Shown: positions 1 to 12,441, counted from the stretch's first letter. The stretch: 64,000 nt of DNA from Plantago ovata (GCA_028274465.1 CM051455.1:127197462-127261461), one strand, 5' to 3'. Translations and numbers: made by a program. Notes: generated by a model not told the origin, from the letters alone.

Positions 1-204
1 GTCTTCATCACATTCGTTCGTTATCTAGGAGAGGGGTATTGGCTTATACACCTCCAACCCTTATTTTTTTTATGCTAGTACATTTCTAGCCTTGTATTAT
101 CTTAAGTCACCCGACGAGTTCATATTGTCAATCATGTGAAAGTGTGAGGCAAATAAGAGGTCCTTTGACATGAAAGTGTCTGGACTTCTTTTGGTTATGT
201 TTTT

Positions 205-556
205 CTTTTTTTAATATAAAAGAGAAGGTATAAATTGTTTACAACAAAACAAGCCGAAAACAAGCCGGCAACACGCTGTCATGTTACCACAATATCATTA
301 GCTAAAAAATGAGCCAAAGAATTAATTGCTCTCCTAACAAACTGATATTGCTTAATTTAAAAGAAATTTAAAGCACAAAGTTGGATTTCTGAGACAATAG
401 AATCATAAGCAGCCAATTAATAATTGACTCACCATATTCAAACAGTCACCTTCCAAAATAACTCGTGACATGGATAACTCTGAGTCAAAAAACAGAGCGC
501 ATTGGGCTGCAAGTGCTTCCCCAATGTTTGGACTTCCATCATTCAAAACTGTCATT
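205..556 (-). mobile_element. LINE RNase H fragment, degenerate
   Basis: Read on the minus strand from about 556, the sequence encodes a stretch typical of the RNase H-like domain at the 3' end of plant L1-type LINEs: an EALAAQCAL-like helix followed by SRVILEGDCLNMV. The frame then breaks by stops and shifts. No reverse transcriptase is present, so this is a 5'-truncated remnant. The 3' end lies near 205, in an A/T-rich stretch. It could also be an RNase H domain from another retroelement, but the EGDC context fits LINE copies elsewhere in this window. Confidence 0.6.
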
Positions 557-1482
557 CTTTAGGTTATGAGGTGACTGTAAACAACGGTGGCTCCGGTGTG
601 TGTGAGGTGACTTCCCTATTTTCCTAACCCTTCTGGCCTTTTCACAATTCCGTTTCATTTTAAATTGGACTTCACAACAAACATTTGTGCAATATTTACT
701 TTTTCTTTGTCTTTTGGACTGGGCCCTATCATTTGCTAACCACGTGTGATAACTCCCTTCGTGGACTTTTTTGTGGATATTTAATTCATTCTATAGCATG
801 TTGGAATTTTGTAATATGTGTCAAAATATATTTTATTGTACACCGTATAAACTTAGTAAATCCGTGTAAACTAAATAAATCAGAAAGGAAAATTATAAAA
901 TAATATATGTACAGGTCTTCTCTCTCCCTCTCCTCACTCACTCAATTTGCCTCTTCTCCTCAATTGCCCAATTTACCTCCAATCAACTATGGAAAATTAT
1001 GGATGTACCTTACTATTTTGATCATAGAACCTATGTCGATTTATGCATGTTTAATTAATAAATTTTGTTAGGGGGCAAAATTTATTAATTGTAATTTAAC
1101 TTTTGTTTTATTACTTATTTCCAGACTAGTTTGTGATTGTATCAAGAGAGAGTAAATTTTAAATATTTACCTCCAATCAGCTACGGAAACTGTACCTGAC
1201 TATTTTGATCACAAAACCTATGATGATTTATGCGATCAGATCAAGAGCGTACATTCAAGAAGGCAGTAAAATCAATAGTATATGTAGTGTGAAAATTATT
1301 TGAATACATTAATAATAGTGAATAAAAAACAAAATACCTTACAATTATCAAATTTACATGAACCCCAAAACTACTTGTACTAGTTTCTTGTTCTCGGTTC
1401 AAGCTGTTTATTTGTTCTCAACTTTTTTAGTCAGTGTTTGACTTCGAATTAATTCTAAATTATCTCAAAAAAAAATTTTACA
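557..1482. other. Intergenic, no gene seen
   Basis: This is AT-rich sequence with only short chance reading frames. Two passages near 970-1040 and 1170-1230 are similar to each other (both contain 'ttacctccaatca' followed by 'tattttgatca'), which suggests an old local duplication. No splice-consistent coding sequence, RNA gene or clear terminal repeat is visible. Confidence 0.5.
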
Positions 1483-1818
1483 ACTAGCAATAGGGGTCTT
1501 TAAACTTGGGGCTTATTTTATTATTGTAATATAATAAACTTAAAAACAACCTCACCATTTTGAGTTTACAATGGTTTGGGATTATTTGAGACTTTTTCAT
1601 GGGCTACACATAACACAAACACAATAACCACCTAATTCTTCTTTATTTTAAATTCAAATGTTACATTTATTTATTAAAATTTGGGCTTATTTTGGGGCTA
1701 CATATCTGCATGAGGTACATTATGTAGCCCATCTGCATGAGCTACATTATGTAGCCCCTAATAAGCCCTAATTGGGTGGCTTTTTAGACTTATTTGGGGT
1801 TTTAAACCACCCACTGCT
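1483..1818. mobile_element. Probable MITE with imperfect terminal inverted repeats
   Basis: The left end reads ctagcaataggggtctttaa. The reverse complement of the right end reads ctagcagtgggtggtttaaa, and both continue into similar GGGG/CCCC and TTATTT blocks, so the ends form an imperfect inverted repeat. The interior is non-coding. It holds a 27-bp tandem pair at 1704-1757 centred on a palindromic 'ctacattatgtag' motif. I could not fix a target site duplication, so the family (hAT or Harbinger-like) is undecided. Confidence 0.4.
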
Positions 1819-2968
1819 AGTGATCTTATTTATATTATGAAAAATATAAACTTTCTACTTCTATAATTTCATAGATTATTTTTCAATATAATATAGAATC
1901 AATTCCAGATTAAATAAACAAAGATTTAAAAAAGTCGACCAAAGAAATGAAAAATTAACCGGATTGTACTCCGTATAATAAAAATATCCTATGAGTCCGT
2001 TACAAAATACATGACACACATTTCTAGATGCACGGAAAATCATGTACCCTAAAGTAGAGGGTAGTACCTCAACCGTACACACAGTGTGATACACCGTACG
2101 ACGGACGGATTTTCTAGCCGCTGTCCATCTGTGGCCTTGGACCCGACCCGAGCGTTTTAATTGACCAGCGGCAGTATTCAGAACCATAAGGTTTGGTCTA
2201 ACCAAACTATTATTCCAAATTTTTACATAATTCATTAGATATTTAGATGTAACTTAAAGTTACTACTTACTAGCAAACAAATACTCCAACGAAGTCTATT
2301 ATTAATTCCATACACAATCTGGTTGAAAATGTCATTAATTTGATAGACAAAGCAATTTAAAATGTCTCGCATATTCAAATGTTAATCACACAAAAAATTA
2401 CATACCAATACCATCCCCATCAATATTGCAACTTTGGTTAGTTTCCCATGCTTTTTGTTGTTTACATAGAGTGGTAGTTTACTATGTCGGGGAGGATTTA
2501 CCCTTTGCATGACCATGAATATCAGGTTTGCCTCACCCAAAACTTTGTTGGGAAAAGTCGCATCTTTCACAAGACTGGTTCATTCGCACAATTGATGTGT
2601 GCGTGAAACACAAATGTCAACTTTAACTTGACCGTGCTTAGACAACCCGTGAATTAGACATCTAAGTCGAAAAAAATATGACCAAACTAGCTTACAAATT
2701 TATTTCTAATTACCATGAATTAGTACTAGTACTCAGCAGGAGCTACTATTCCACTTGTGAGAAGTTGATAGGAGAGATCTGCATAAGATCCAAGCGTGAT
2801 ACCCCCCTACACTTCAAGTAGTAGTAGTAACAAGATACGAATATACAACATATTTAACAGTACAGTACACCATTAAGTCATCCCCAACATGAAATGGCTC
2901 GGTTACTCTCGCTAATGTTACAACATATGATACAGATTCATTAAATGCCCCCCCGAAGACCCTGGACC
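1819..2968. other. Intergenic, downstream of the J-protein gene
   Basis: No gene was seen. A locally GC-rich patch lies at 2070-2180 within AT-rich DNA and shows no recognisable motif. The right end (about 2700-2968) is likely the 3' untranslated region and downstream flank of the minus-strand J-domain gene. Confidence 0.45.
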
Positions 2969-5900
2969 TTAATTTTCTCTGCAATCACCAAGTTCTATTG
3001 TTGGATGTGACCTGCATAAGCAAAGGCGAATAACAGAACAACCATCAACATCAATCTGAACTATGAGTCAAAAGCTTACAGTAAATGAAGCCTTCAGTTT
3101 GGTTGATATGTGCCATAATTCCATACATGTAAGAATTTCAAGATACATTTACTTTTGATTCATTAGTTTCAAGATTAATACAGTCACATGTGTGAAACAA
3201 TGTATTTCATTCCTAGAAATTCAAAATGAAGGGTGTGTTGACTGTTGAGTTGAGTCTATTACTGATGAAAGTAGTTAACTTTGAAAGGGACAATAAATAA
3301 ACCATGTGTTCCATCAAAAAAGTCAGACGTACCAAATCGATGTGTGCAGACTAATGCCAAGCCCATTACAGGTCAGGATCATTCCTTTAAATCTTGCTAA
3401 ATATTCCTGTGTTGGTACATGTAAAATTCAAACATGTTAAGTCTAGAATATCTGCAACATCAACAAGGTGAGTGTACTAGGATAACAAGGAGTTCCACGA
3501 AAAGGCTTACCCCCAATGTGTATTTGTCAATTTCATAATCTCCGTTTAGATCATAATCAAGACGCTTATCTGGATCACTCAAAACTGCAAGACAATGGGA
3601 TAATGGAAGTAAGATGGAGAGAGATGTTTACACATTTAATGCTTAAAAATCTAATAGTTACGGCAATTGAAACATAATAAAGGAAGATGGATGATAAGCT
3701 ATATATTTGTGAGGACCCCAAGGTAAAAATACTTAATGTTTCCCACAGCTTTTTTAGGATTAAACATGGTTTACATAGACCCCTGGCATGTGGCAACAAA
3801 ATATGCACTCAGCAACCACTATTAACAATGTCATAACATACAGAGTATTAAAAGCAATGCTCAGAGGGTTGATTTCCATTTTAGGAATAGGAAGTTGAGA
3901 TTCAGATAAACAGAAAAAGAAACAAGGAAGTTCAGATCAGCACAAATGGAGTATCATACAACAATTGTACAAATGTACGATAATACTGAATCTTGAGAAT
4001 TTGTTTAGTTTTTCTGTAAATGTGTTACAAATGCAACCTAGGCTCTGAGTATAATCCACTGAGGCTATTCGCATTGGAAAAATCAAGAAAAACACAGAAA
4101 GGCAGAAAGGGTTTGCACAAGCAAAGATCAACACCCGATCGAACTAAAGCTTACAGTAAACAAATAAACATATAACCTATAGCAAATTCATTAATTGAGT
4201 TCATAATTCAGAGAACAGAAAGTATAGAAGTAAATTCCAATCAGAAGTAAAGTCGAAGAAGGTACAGCAGATACATGCATAATGATAACAATTACGTAGA
4301 AAACAAAACAAATTGAAGAGTAGAAGAAAAGAAATCAACAATCCAGGAAACCATTCTTCTGCAGAGAAGCCTGTGCAGTAGAAAATTCACAAGATTCTGC
4401 AAGGGACTCTAGATGGCTCTGCTGTTTAATCAGGAAGCTAATTATAGATAAAGAACTTCCACTAAACTTGCATGAGCTGCAACATGATGCAAAGCTTAGC
4501 AGTTCCATATTACTTTCGCTGAATGGAAGATGGAGTGTTTAAAAAGAAATCATAAATAAAGAATGTGGCGGAGATGTACAATTGTGTTGAATATGGTACA
4601 CTATGAGGGATAAGGCGGAGAACATAGACATTCATGCAAAGGTAACTGTAGCGCCCAATGAAGACAAGATTATGTTGGGTTAATTGAAGAGTTTGTCCTT
4701 TTGCTAAATGCATTTACTTGCATTTAGTGGCAGTAGGTACTCTAGCAATGAAGAAAAAGGTGAGAAGCTCACTTCATGGCTTACGTAAAGGAACACTTCT
4801 TCGTTCAGTTGAGACATACGACAGAGCAAAAGCAGTCTATCTCTCTTCTCTCTAATTATTCTTTGTATTTCATATACTGGGTTGAGTTGTAAGTTCGAGA
4901 GTGTTTCTAGTGGTAGCTTTGTGGGGGTTGGTTTGGGGTGAGAAGAATTGTGTAGTTCAAACAATTTTCTACATAGTCGTATTTTCTTGTCTGGTACCCG
5001 TGGTTTTTCTCCTGATTTTGGAGTTTCCACGTGTCATTCTTATTTCTCATATTTGCTTTCCATTTCCACAATGAGTAGGTTTTGGGGGAGCATATTTGCA
5101 GTGCCAAATAACCCACAGATGCAAAACACCAACTAATCCTATGATGTTATGGTCATGTACCACGTAGGTCTATGCTATACCAGGATGGTGAGAATTTCAC
5201 AAAGCTCGTTGCTAAGAATCCCCCACATATGCACAGGAATGTGCGTCTATGGCTACAAAAGTTCTAATGAACCCAATGTAGCAGCCCAGAGGGCGACAAT
5301 ATGTCAACTTGAGTCGATATAGGCACAGGAATGTGCGTCTATGGCTACAAAAGTTCTAATGAACCCAATGTAGCAGCCCAGAGGGCGACAATATGTCAAC
5401 TTGAGTCGATAGATTAGTCCATTACGCAAAAGCACCGAGGAGATGGTGGATAACAAGACTCAATAACAACATTTAGCATGAAAGAGGTTAGCATAAGAGA
5501 AAACCAACATCATAATCATTCCATTATCTTTCGGTTGGGACATGTATAGCTTTCATTGACAAGTGATTCGCAGTGGTTGGTTATGGAATCAAATACGCAC
5601 ACATAAATCTATGATTAATAAGCAGAACTGACTTTCCAATCAATGATGCAATCAAAATTCAAAACAGAGGCCATTGCAAGCTCAAACAATACGAATGAAA
5701 TTCAGATATTTAAGTAGGAAAACTCTATCGACTATTATAAGCAATAATAATAAATCACCTGTATAAGCTTCATTAATTTCTTGAAATTTGGCAGTAACAG
5801 CAGAATCACCCTTATGTTTATCAGGATGCCACTTCTACATAATATATAAACAATAAAAGTAAAAGCACTAAATCAGCATCTATTAAGAAGAAAAGCATAA

Positions 5901-6181
5901 TAATAAGAACAAAAGAGAAAAGAAAAAAAACTAACCAATGCGAGCTTGAGATAATTCAATCGGATCTTGTCATCAGTGGCATCAAAGTCAACTTCTAAGA
6001 CCTTGTAGTAATCCTATACCAATCAATCCAATTCAATTCAGATAACAGTTCAAAAATCAACAAACATAATTAAAAGTTTAAAACCTAATCAAGCATAAGG
6101 AGGAGGAATCAAATACGAATTGAAAGCAGCGAAGTTAAGAGGATAAACCTTGCAATGGGTTGTAGTAAGGTTGCTGTCCAT
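2969..6181 (-). CDS. Small J-domain (DnaJ-like) co-chaperone, 125 residues
   Basis: Exons on the minus strand are 6181-6149, 6013-5936, 5834-5759, 3584-3511, 3406-3333 and 3011-2969. All junctions are GT-AG and the phases join exactly (378 nt). The J domain occupies roughly residues 11-77 with the catalytic HPD tripeptide in [12 protein letters not shown], followed by the [13 protein letters not shown] helix IV region. The C-terminal part ([20 protein letters not shown]) is the conserved tail of a plant family of about 120 residues. It has no signal peptide or membrane segment, so it is probably a soluble Hsp70 partner in cytosol or nucleus. J proteins stimulate the ATPase of Hsp70. The client is unknown. 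The start [11 protein letters not shown] matches the family's usual N terminus. Intron 3 is unusually long (2.2 kb) and hosts repeats. Confidence 0.9.
4673..5117. mobile_element. Probable solo LTR inside intron 3 of the J-protein gene
   Basis: The segment begins TGTTGGGTTA and ends TAACCCACA, near-perfect inverted ends of the TG...CA type used by LTR retrotransposons. Internally it has pyrimidine-rich and 'gtggtttttctcctgattttgg' sequence, typical of Copia LTR 3' ends. Flanking 5-mers are gatta and gatgc, so the target duplication is only partly preserved (3 of 5). No internal gag or pol lies beside it. Confidence 0.55.
5231..5411. repeat. Tandem duplication, 92-bp period, two near-identical copies
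   Basis: The stretch starting gcacaggaatgtgcgtctat at 5231 recurs at 5323. The copies show no differences over about 89 bp, so the duplication is recent or an assembly artefact. It lies in intron 3 of the J-domain gene and leaves the splice sites untouched. Confidence 0.9.
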
Positions 6182-7001
6182 GCGCTGAGAATGTTTTGCC
6201 AAATTTTCAAGGAATGATTAAAATATGAATATCAGAGAGAGATCTTCCCGGTGACGATAAATTGAAGGTTAAAAAGGAATTATTAATATGGATAAATTTT
6301 AATGGCAGGGATAAAGGAGGAACAGAGGGGATAAAGTGGAACCTTTATTCGCCACAATTCAGATTGGGATTTGGGAAGGACGACAATTTTGCAGAAAATC
6401 GAACCGATTTTTACCGACCCTTGTTTCGTTTTTCCTATCATTGGGCTTTTCCTTTTTGTCTCTTTGGGCTTGATTTTTGGAGTGCGGTCTCATATGTCTA
6501 TTTCGACACCTCACCATCCATATCCCATTTTTTGGATGTTACCACTTGGGTAGGTGTCGTGTCACACATTTCAATTTCAATGTAGAATGTGAATTAGAAA
6601 TTCACATCAATTTTGAATTTTGGATATGAAAATAGTTCAAACATCGAATTAGAAATTTGTACATAATTCATGTTTGAATTTGATTGTATTTTTTTTCTTC
6701 ATATGTTAAATGTTAGATGTATGGTTCAATTTCTGTTTTGGCATAAACTTCACCAACTTCCCGAAGTCTCTTGTTTCTCTCTGAATAGGTACTTGAGGAG
6801 CCACCACGATCTTCAAATAATTGGCCATTTCGCCACTGGAAATGAAAGGTACCTTTTGTCCAGGAACTTCAACCAAACAACGGACTTTAGTCTTCACATA
6901 ATAAAAAACTGTATAGTTCTTATAGATAATTTTGACTAACTAAATACATTTAAAAAAAACTGAGGTGTCGAAAAGAAAAACTCAGAATTATACATATAAT
7001 A
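6182..7001. other. Upstream region of the J-protein gene
   Basis: This holds the 5' untranslated region and promoter side of the minus-strand J-domain gene, then AT-rich sequence up to the solo LTR. The reading frames at 6262-6585 and 6670-6939 have no family resemblance and unconvincing composition. I see no second gene and no clear TATA element I would stand behind. Confidence 0.45.
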
Positions 7002-10000
7002 TGTAATGCCCCGATATTTCGAGTTAAATATTTCAATATTAATTTATTATTCTTGCGTATCAATCGAGAGTCGGAGAAAGATCTAATATGAGACACCTAA
7101 TTTTATTATATTGATTATCGGGAAACTTTAAAATAAGCAAGGTATTATTTAACCATATTATTCATGGTGTGCCCATTAGTCATAATTAACTAAAAGGGAC
7201 TAAAATACTAAATCTGCAAGGTTGAGGGTGCACTGAAAATTGAGAATACCTTGTTATGAAGTTTCATCAACTTACAATTATCATATAAAATATTATTCAA
7301 TAACAAATGACAAAGTTATAATCACTCTTTTCACCTCACCTTTACTCTATCATCACATGCACCACGTAGCAAAGCTATATTATAGCTCAACATTTCTAAT
7401 CTGATCAACTGAATCATCTCATAAAATTTCTGTAGCAAACGAGAGCTTGCTAGCTTCATGTGCATCAGAGCTCTTCCACTCTTTCACCAAATAATATCAA
7501 TACTCTCACCATAGCAAGGACAAAAGTAAAAGTGCAAGGATACAAAGAGAGAAAGCGAGCATAATTAATATTATGAGCTCATATCCCTTCTTAAATTAAA
7601 CCATATTATCCACGGTAGGAATTTGATAGAAAAGCCGAGAACGCAAACGATCCACGGAGTGATGACAACAAGAGCAAGAGTAAGAGAGAGGATCGGATGG
7701 ATGTTCGTGTTTAAGGACGGACGTACGGGACGAAGTCGTAGAATTTCTTGGAAGACATGTTGGTCGTATGCGATCCGGAAAGGTTGATGACTAAACCATT
7801 TCGTTACCGTCTAAATCTTACACTAACTTGTCTATGTCTATTTAACTTAGATTTCTTAAGTTACCAAAGAACGTGGTTTTCTTGATAAAAATAGATTTGA
7901 GTAATTTAGTTGTATGGTGTAGAATAATTAATTTGCTTCACTATCATGGATGAGTATATAATCACTTGAAACAACAATTGAGAATGACTAGTACGTAAGT
8001 AGCTTAGTGTCTAATTGAACTTTATTTCTTGAAATAATCAAAGACTTAATTACGTCATTTATTTCACATCTAATTTCTTGACGTGTTAGATTATAAACGG
8101 GTAAGTTCAATCGTGTTGGGTCTCATGCTTAATGCTTAAAACATTGAATCAAGTTGATCTAGACAAGTAGCATGAAACAGTATCCCAAGACCTGAGAATG
8201 CATGCTTCCAATTTTACAGTACTAATTCTCCTATTTCTTAATGGTGCTGGCCGAACTTATTTTTTAATTATTAAAAATTATCAAGAGAAGAAAGTAACCA
8301 AATGCTCATGATATAATAATTAATGTAGTAATCCAGTATGTATACGCATTAAAGTAAATCAACAATATAAGAGAGCTGGTACCACCAAAATATTGGTAAC
8401 ATATATAACGTGTTTGGTGGGGGGGGGGGGGGGGGGGGGGGGAGTGGAGGGTAGGCCAATCCTAGTTTAATTTACTGGATTAATAATGTTTTTGAGGCAT
8501 TAGCTACAATATTTATAAACTGGCCGTTTACATTGTTTAGGGAGTACAGAATGGAGAATGTATGGGGTCGTTATGGGGCTATGGAGTTAGAAAGTTGGAA
8601 TTGACCGAGTTGGGTAAGACACTCTGGTATGGATTCTAGTCTCTCCTTCTTATATCGTTTGGACATCCGGCCCTAAGAAAAATGGACATTTATCTTCGTT
8701 ATAATATGTGCAATTCATTGTTAATGTGTCGTATGTCATTCAATACATTTCTTGATCATACTTATACTGTTGTTTTCTATGTACATTCAATGGACCTTCT
8801 AATATCATCAAATCGTTGATCATCCATTTGCCTCATTTACCCTTGACTTCGTTTATCTCTTCTTTCACTTGTAACTCGATAGCATCTCAATTCCCTTTCA
8901 TACAGTTCTATCATGGATCTCACCATTTTGTAATTCTTCTTCTTAACCTTTTGACCCTTCATTTCCAAACCGAATACTCTTATTTCAAATACTTTATCAC
9001 CAGTTCCACCTTTAACTATTTTCCTCTCTTTTTTACTTTCTCTTATTCTTTCTTATACCATTTCTTCTCTCTATAACTTTTCTTGTAACCATTTCCTTCA
9101 ACAATTTCTCATTTGACTACTCTATCGACCTTCACTCTCCTTTTGGATTCTTCTTATTATCTCCGTGTATCTGTGTGGTCCACTGGTCCAAATGTACGGT
9201 CACACATCGCCTTCGCTTCCTATTACCGGTCATGTTGAAATGACCAGGCTATTGCCCTTCTATCATCCCGCATGCTTGCAATCTTCTATTCGAATCACTT
9301 ATATTGAATTCTCAAGTTTGATACTCTTCTTACAAGTTATTGTTGAACAATCATTCTATTGTTGTATATTTGTGATCAGTTTGATTTACCTGATTTGAGT
9401 TCAGGTTCTATTTATCTGAAACCATTGTATATCGCGTCGCGATATTGTTCTCTTTCCAAAGATGACACAGAGCATTATGAATTATGAACACCATCAGTTA
9501 TCTATTTGTGAATCGGGCCCTAGACTGTCGTGGGTGGCTACCGGGCGGGACGGACCGACGTTTAAGGTCATCTCTAGCAGATCTTCCCCAGACTTTGGAT
9601 ACAACCGACGGTTGGTGTATTCGGTGATCTGGTATGGCATGAACCTCGACATGCTAGTTTTTGTTTATTTACGAGGTCACGCCTCGATGGAGTTATAAGG
9701 TTGTCATTCTATATGTGAGTTTTATGGTTGGTATCTGATATTCAACCTCGTATCATCATCTTATTTCTCTTTGAAAGTTCTTTGTTGTATTCCGTTCTTG
9801 CAATTCATTTCATTCGATATGCAATATTGTTGTCCCCTCTCATACCTTACTAAGTCATCAAAGACTTACTCCTTTCCTTTGTTTTGTCCATATTTCCTCA
9901 GGTGCACTCTTTTAGGTGATTCACATTCTCTATAGGAGGAACTCAAGATAATTGTATGATGCCCAACTTTATGGAGATCAATCTCTTCTTCTGGTAACAT

Positions 10001-10199
10001 CGATGATTGATGGGCCCACATCCAGGTTACAAAGAATGTTATTCTTATTCTGTTAAGCAGCATGGCTTTTAAAATTATGGGTTTTTAATTTTGGTCCGTT
10101 CCTGTAACTTTCTGCTAGAGCGGAGATGGCTCTGGAAGGAAGGTTGCAGGCGGGTGGCGTCGAGTTAGGGAGCAGGATGCTTCCTGGCGGAGCGTCACA
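7002..10199 (+). mobile_element. Large solo LTR (3,198 bp) with perfect 5-bp target duplication
   Basis: The left end reads TGTAATGCCCCGATATTTCG and the right end reads GGCGGAGCGTCACA. These are TG...CA termini whose first 12 or so bases are an imperfect inverted repeat. The base runs immediately outside are TAATA (6997-7001) and TAATA (10200-10204), a perfect target site duplication. LTRs of 2-4 kb with 'TGTAAYRCCCCG' starts are known from Ty3/Gypsy chromoviruses of the Tekay/Del group; that lineage assignment is inference. There is no gag, pol, primer-binding site or polypurine tract inside, so this is one LTR left after recombination between two. Small open frames inside (for example 8816-9076 and 9462-9698) are not convincing genes. 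Confidence 0.8.
8419..8442 (+). repeat. 24-base G homopolymer
   Basis: An uninterrupted run of 24 G follows 'tgtttggt' within the solo LTR. Its exact length should be distrusted in any sequencing technology. It could form G-quadruplex structures. Confidence 0.9.
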
Positions 10200-10204
10200 T
10201 AATA

Positions 10205-10765
10205 ATAACAAAATTACAGATTTTGGGGGTGGCGGTCGCCCCCTCTCGCCACCCTCTATCTATGCTTCTGCCTGCAAGAGATGAGATGACAAAGCGTACG
10301 TAAATCAATGGACCTAATAATAATTGATGTAAAAATCCTATATCCCACATTTCATTCATGAAGAATTTGGTTACTACTCACCAAACTGTATGATATACTG
10401 GACCGCACTAGCATCTTAAAATGGCCCAGAAATGCGTCAACGAGCCAGAGGAAGAAACCAGGCAAGATCAAACAAATTCCCGACCAAATGTTCAGAATCG
10501 CGGCTGAATGAGTAAAAAACTCAGTCCCCAAACATCAGTCAAGTAAATTTGCATTATGAAAAACGCATAGACTACCAGTATGTCAGCACACATTAGAGAT
10601 GCATTAAGTAAAAAATTGAAGATGAACATGTTAATTTCTAGCTTTTTGTTAATAAACAAAGGGCGCAAACAAAAAGGGCAATTCATTACACGAAATTCGG
10701 AAAAAGCTTCCCCCCATCATTGTTGAAGAAGTAGAATCAGCCTCAACCATTTGCAAACACTACAA
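10205..10765. other. Intergenic between solo LTR and CACTA element
   Basis: A GC-rich segment at 10225-10270 is followed by ordinary AT-rich sequence. No coding exon, RNA gene or repeat boundary was identified apart from the two neighbouring elements. Confidence 0.4.
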
Positions 10766-11840
10766 CACTACAAGAAAACAACCAAATAGAGACGGGTGAA
10801 TAGCGACGGATGCGATCCATCGAAAAATAACAACGGAACGGTGATTTTAGCGAGGGATATAAATCTGACTGGTATTTAGCGACGGATGGATTTATCCGTC
10901 GCTATATTTGCGACGGATGAGTTTATCGGTCGCAAATTTGCGACGGATGAGTTTATCGGTCGCAAATTTAGCGACGGATAAATCAATCCGTCTCTATGTC
11001 TTGTTGACCCTGAATTAATAAAATTAAAAAAAAAAAGATATTTCCAGATTAACAACGGATGGGTGCTTATATATCTATCCGCCTCTAATTTAGTTGACCA
11101 AATTTTAAAAATACAAAATATATATATTTTAGCGACGGATCGGTGCTTATCCGTCGCTAAAGTTAAAATAAAAAAAAAAAAGAAAAGGGATAAGATCAGA
11201 TCTAGATCTGATTGTTTCATAACTCTCCATTTTCTCTCTTTCTCTCTATCTAGCTACTCCACCTCTATCCCAACCCACCACCCACCGTCGCACACCACCA
11301 CCACTGCCTTCCACCAACGCTGCCGCCTTGCCTCCAACCACCACCGGACTCCGGCTCCTCCTCATTCACCTTCATCTCTACAAGTTAAGGGATTAAGGTA
11401 TGTTCTCTAAACCCTAAGTTTGGGAATTATTTCAATTTTTCAATTAATTAGCTTGAATTTCAATTAAGCTTTGGATTTCGTCTTAATGGCATGGATTCAT
11501 CAAAGATTGGGTTTTGTGTTAATATGATATATGTTTGTAGAACTAGACTGAATTTTGAATTTCTCGCGGGCTATTGTTAGATGATTGTTGTTGATTCTGT
11601 TTCCTTTAGCTTGTGATGTGTGAATGAGGCAATGATTTCAGTTTCTTGACTTGTAGTGGTCTTGATTATTGCTCGGGTATCATATATGTGGTTTTTTGGG
11701 GGCAGCTATGGTTCAAGTTTTTTGAGCTTGATTAAAGTAAAGACAAGGTGAACAATTGTATGTAGCATATGTTAACATGGACTCTTTCTGAGTTTAATTA
11801 GTATCTGATTTTGCTGGTTTATTAATTTTATCAAATGTAG

Positions 11841-11910
11841 GTAATGAGTCTGATTGGTGACGTTAAAGGAAAAGTTGCGGTGATGGTGGATGACATGATC
11901 GACACAACAA
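11841..11910 (+). pseudogene. Captured exon of ribose-phosphate pyrophosphokinase (PRS)
   Basis: The 70-bp segment is bounded by an acceptor (tgtag) and a donor (gtaattt). It encodes VMSLIGDVKGKVAVMV followed by DDMIDTT. This is the PRPP-binding loop region of plant PRPP synthetase, where the family motif is VDDMIDTAGT. The final Ala is changed to Thr, and the exons before and after are absent within the element. In the host, the enzyme makes phosphoribosyl pyrophosphate from ribose-5-phosphate and ATP; this isolated exon cannot. Its position inside a CACTA element shows gene capture with the splice sites kept. Confidence 0.85.
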
Positions 11911-12371
11911 GTAATTTTCTATTCTAATTTAACCCGAATTCTCTTCATTCTGCCATATGTTGTCTTAAACTAATTTAGCCTAGTACATAGTGTACGGTAT
12001 AAACCAGGAAAGATGGCAATAAAACATGAATTGTATATGCCTCTGCCCTGAGTCCCTAATTATCCCTATTAGATTTTGAGCATTGTGGTAGTGAAACTTG
12101 TTGGGCATTAGGGATGAAGTTGCAACTTAAACTATGAAATGTGTTGTGGGATTGTGTGTTTTTATGTTATGGTTGGAGTTGTAAGTGTTTCTAATGAGCT
12201 TTTGAATATACACAACTTAAACTTTCTAACTATCAAAAAAAAAAAAAAAAAAAAGTCTATGGCCTCTTGTCTCTAAAAATCCTTTGTGTTTGCGTAATAC
12301 TTTTTGGTGTTATGTTATGTGAAGTGTTTACTTCCATTCCATTTCCAGTGTTAATGAGTATACATTACTAT

Positions 12372-12441
12372 GGGTGTTTGGTCTAGTGGTATGATTCTCG
12401 CGAAATGTGAGAGGTCGCGAGTTCGATTCTCGCAGCACCCC
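12372..12441 (+). pseudogene. tRNA-Pro-like sequence with defective anticodon loop
   Basis: The acceptor arms GGGTGTT / AGCACCC pair (with one G-T), the D arm TTGGTCTAGTGGTATGATT is intact, and the T arm GCGAG-TTCGATT-CTCGC is perfect. The layout matches plant tRNA-Pro. The anticodon stem CTCGC/GTGAG still pairs (with one G-T) but encloses only five bases (gaaat), two fewer than the normal seven, and the expected NGG anticodon is gone. It is therefore best read as a tRNA pseudogene. It sits inside the CACTA element, 460 bp after the captured PRS exon. Confidence 0.8.

Noticed and set aside
4704..5030. 108-codon minus-strand frame in the J-protein intron
   Set aside because: It overlaps the probable Copia-like LTR and has no protein family resemblance.
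9462..9698. 78-codon frame within the 3.2 kb LTR
   Set aside because: Its composition is plausible, but it shows no family motif and lies inside a solo LTR.
12119..12260. Possible CRISPR-like or other prokaryotic array in the repeated CACTA ends
   Set aside because: The repeats are subterminal transposase-binding motifs in both orientations within a plant transposon.
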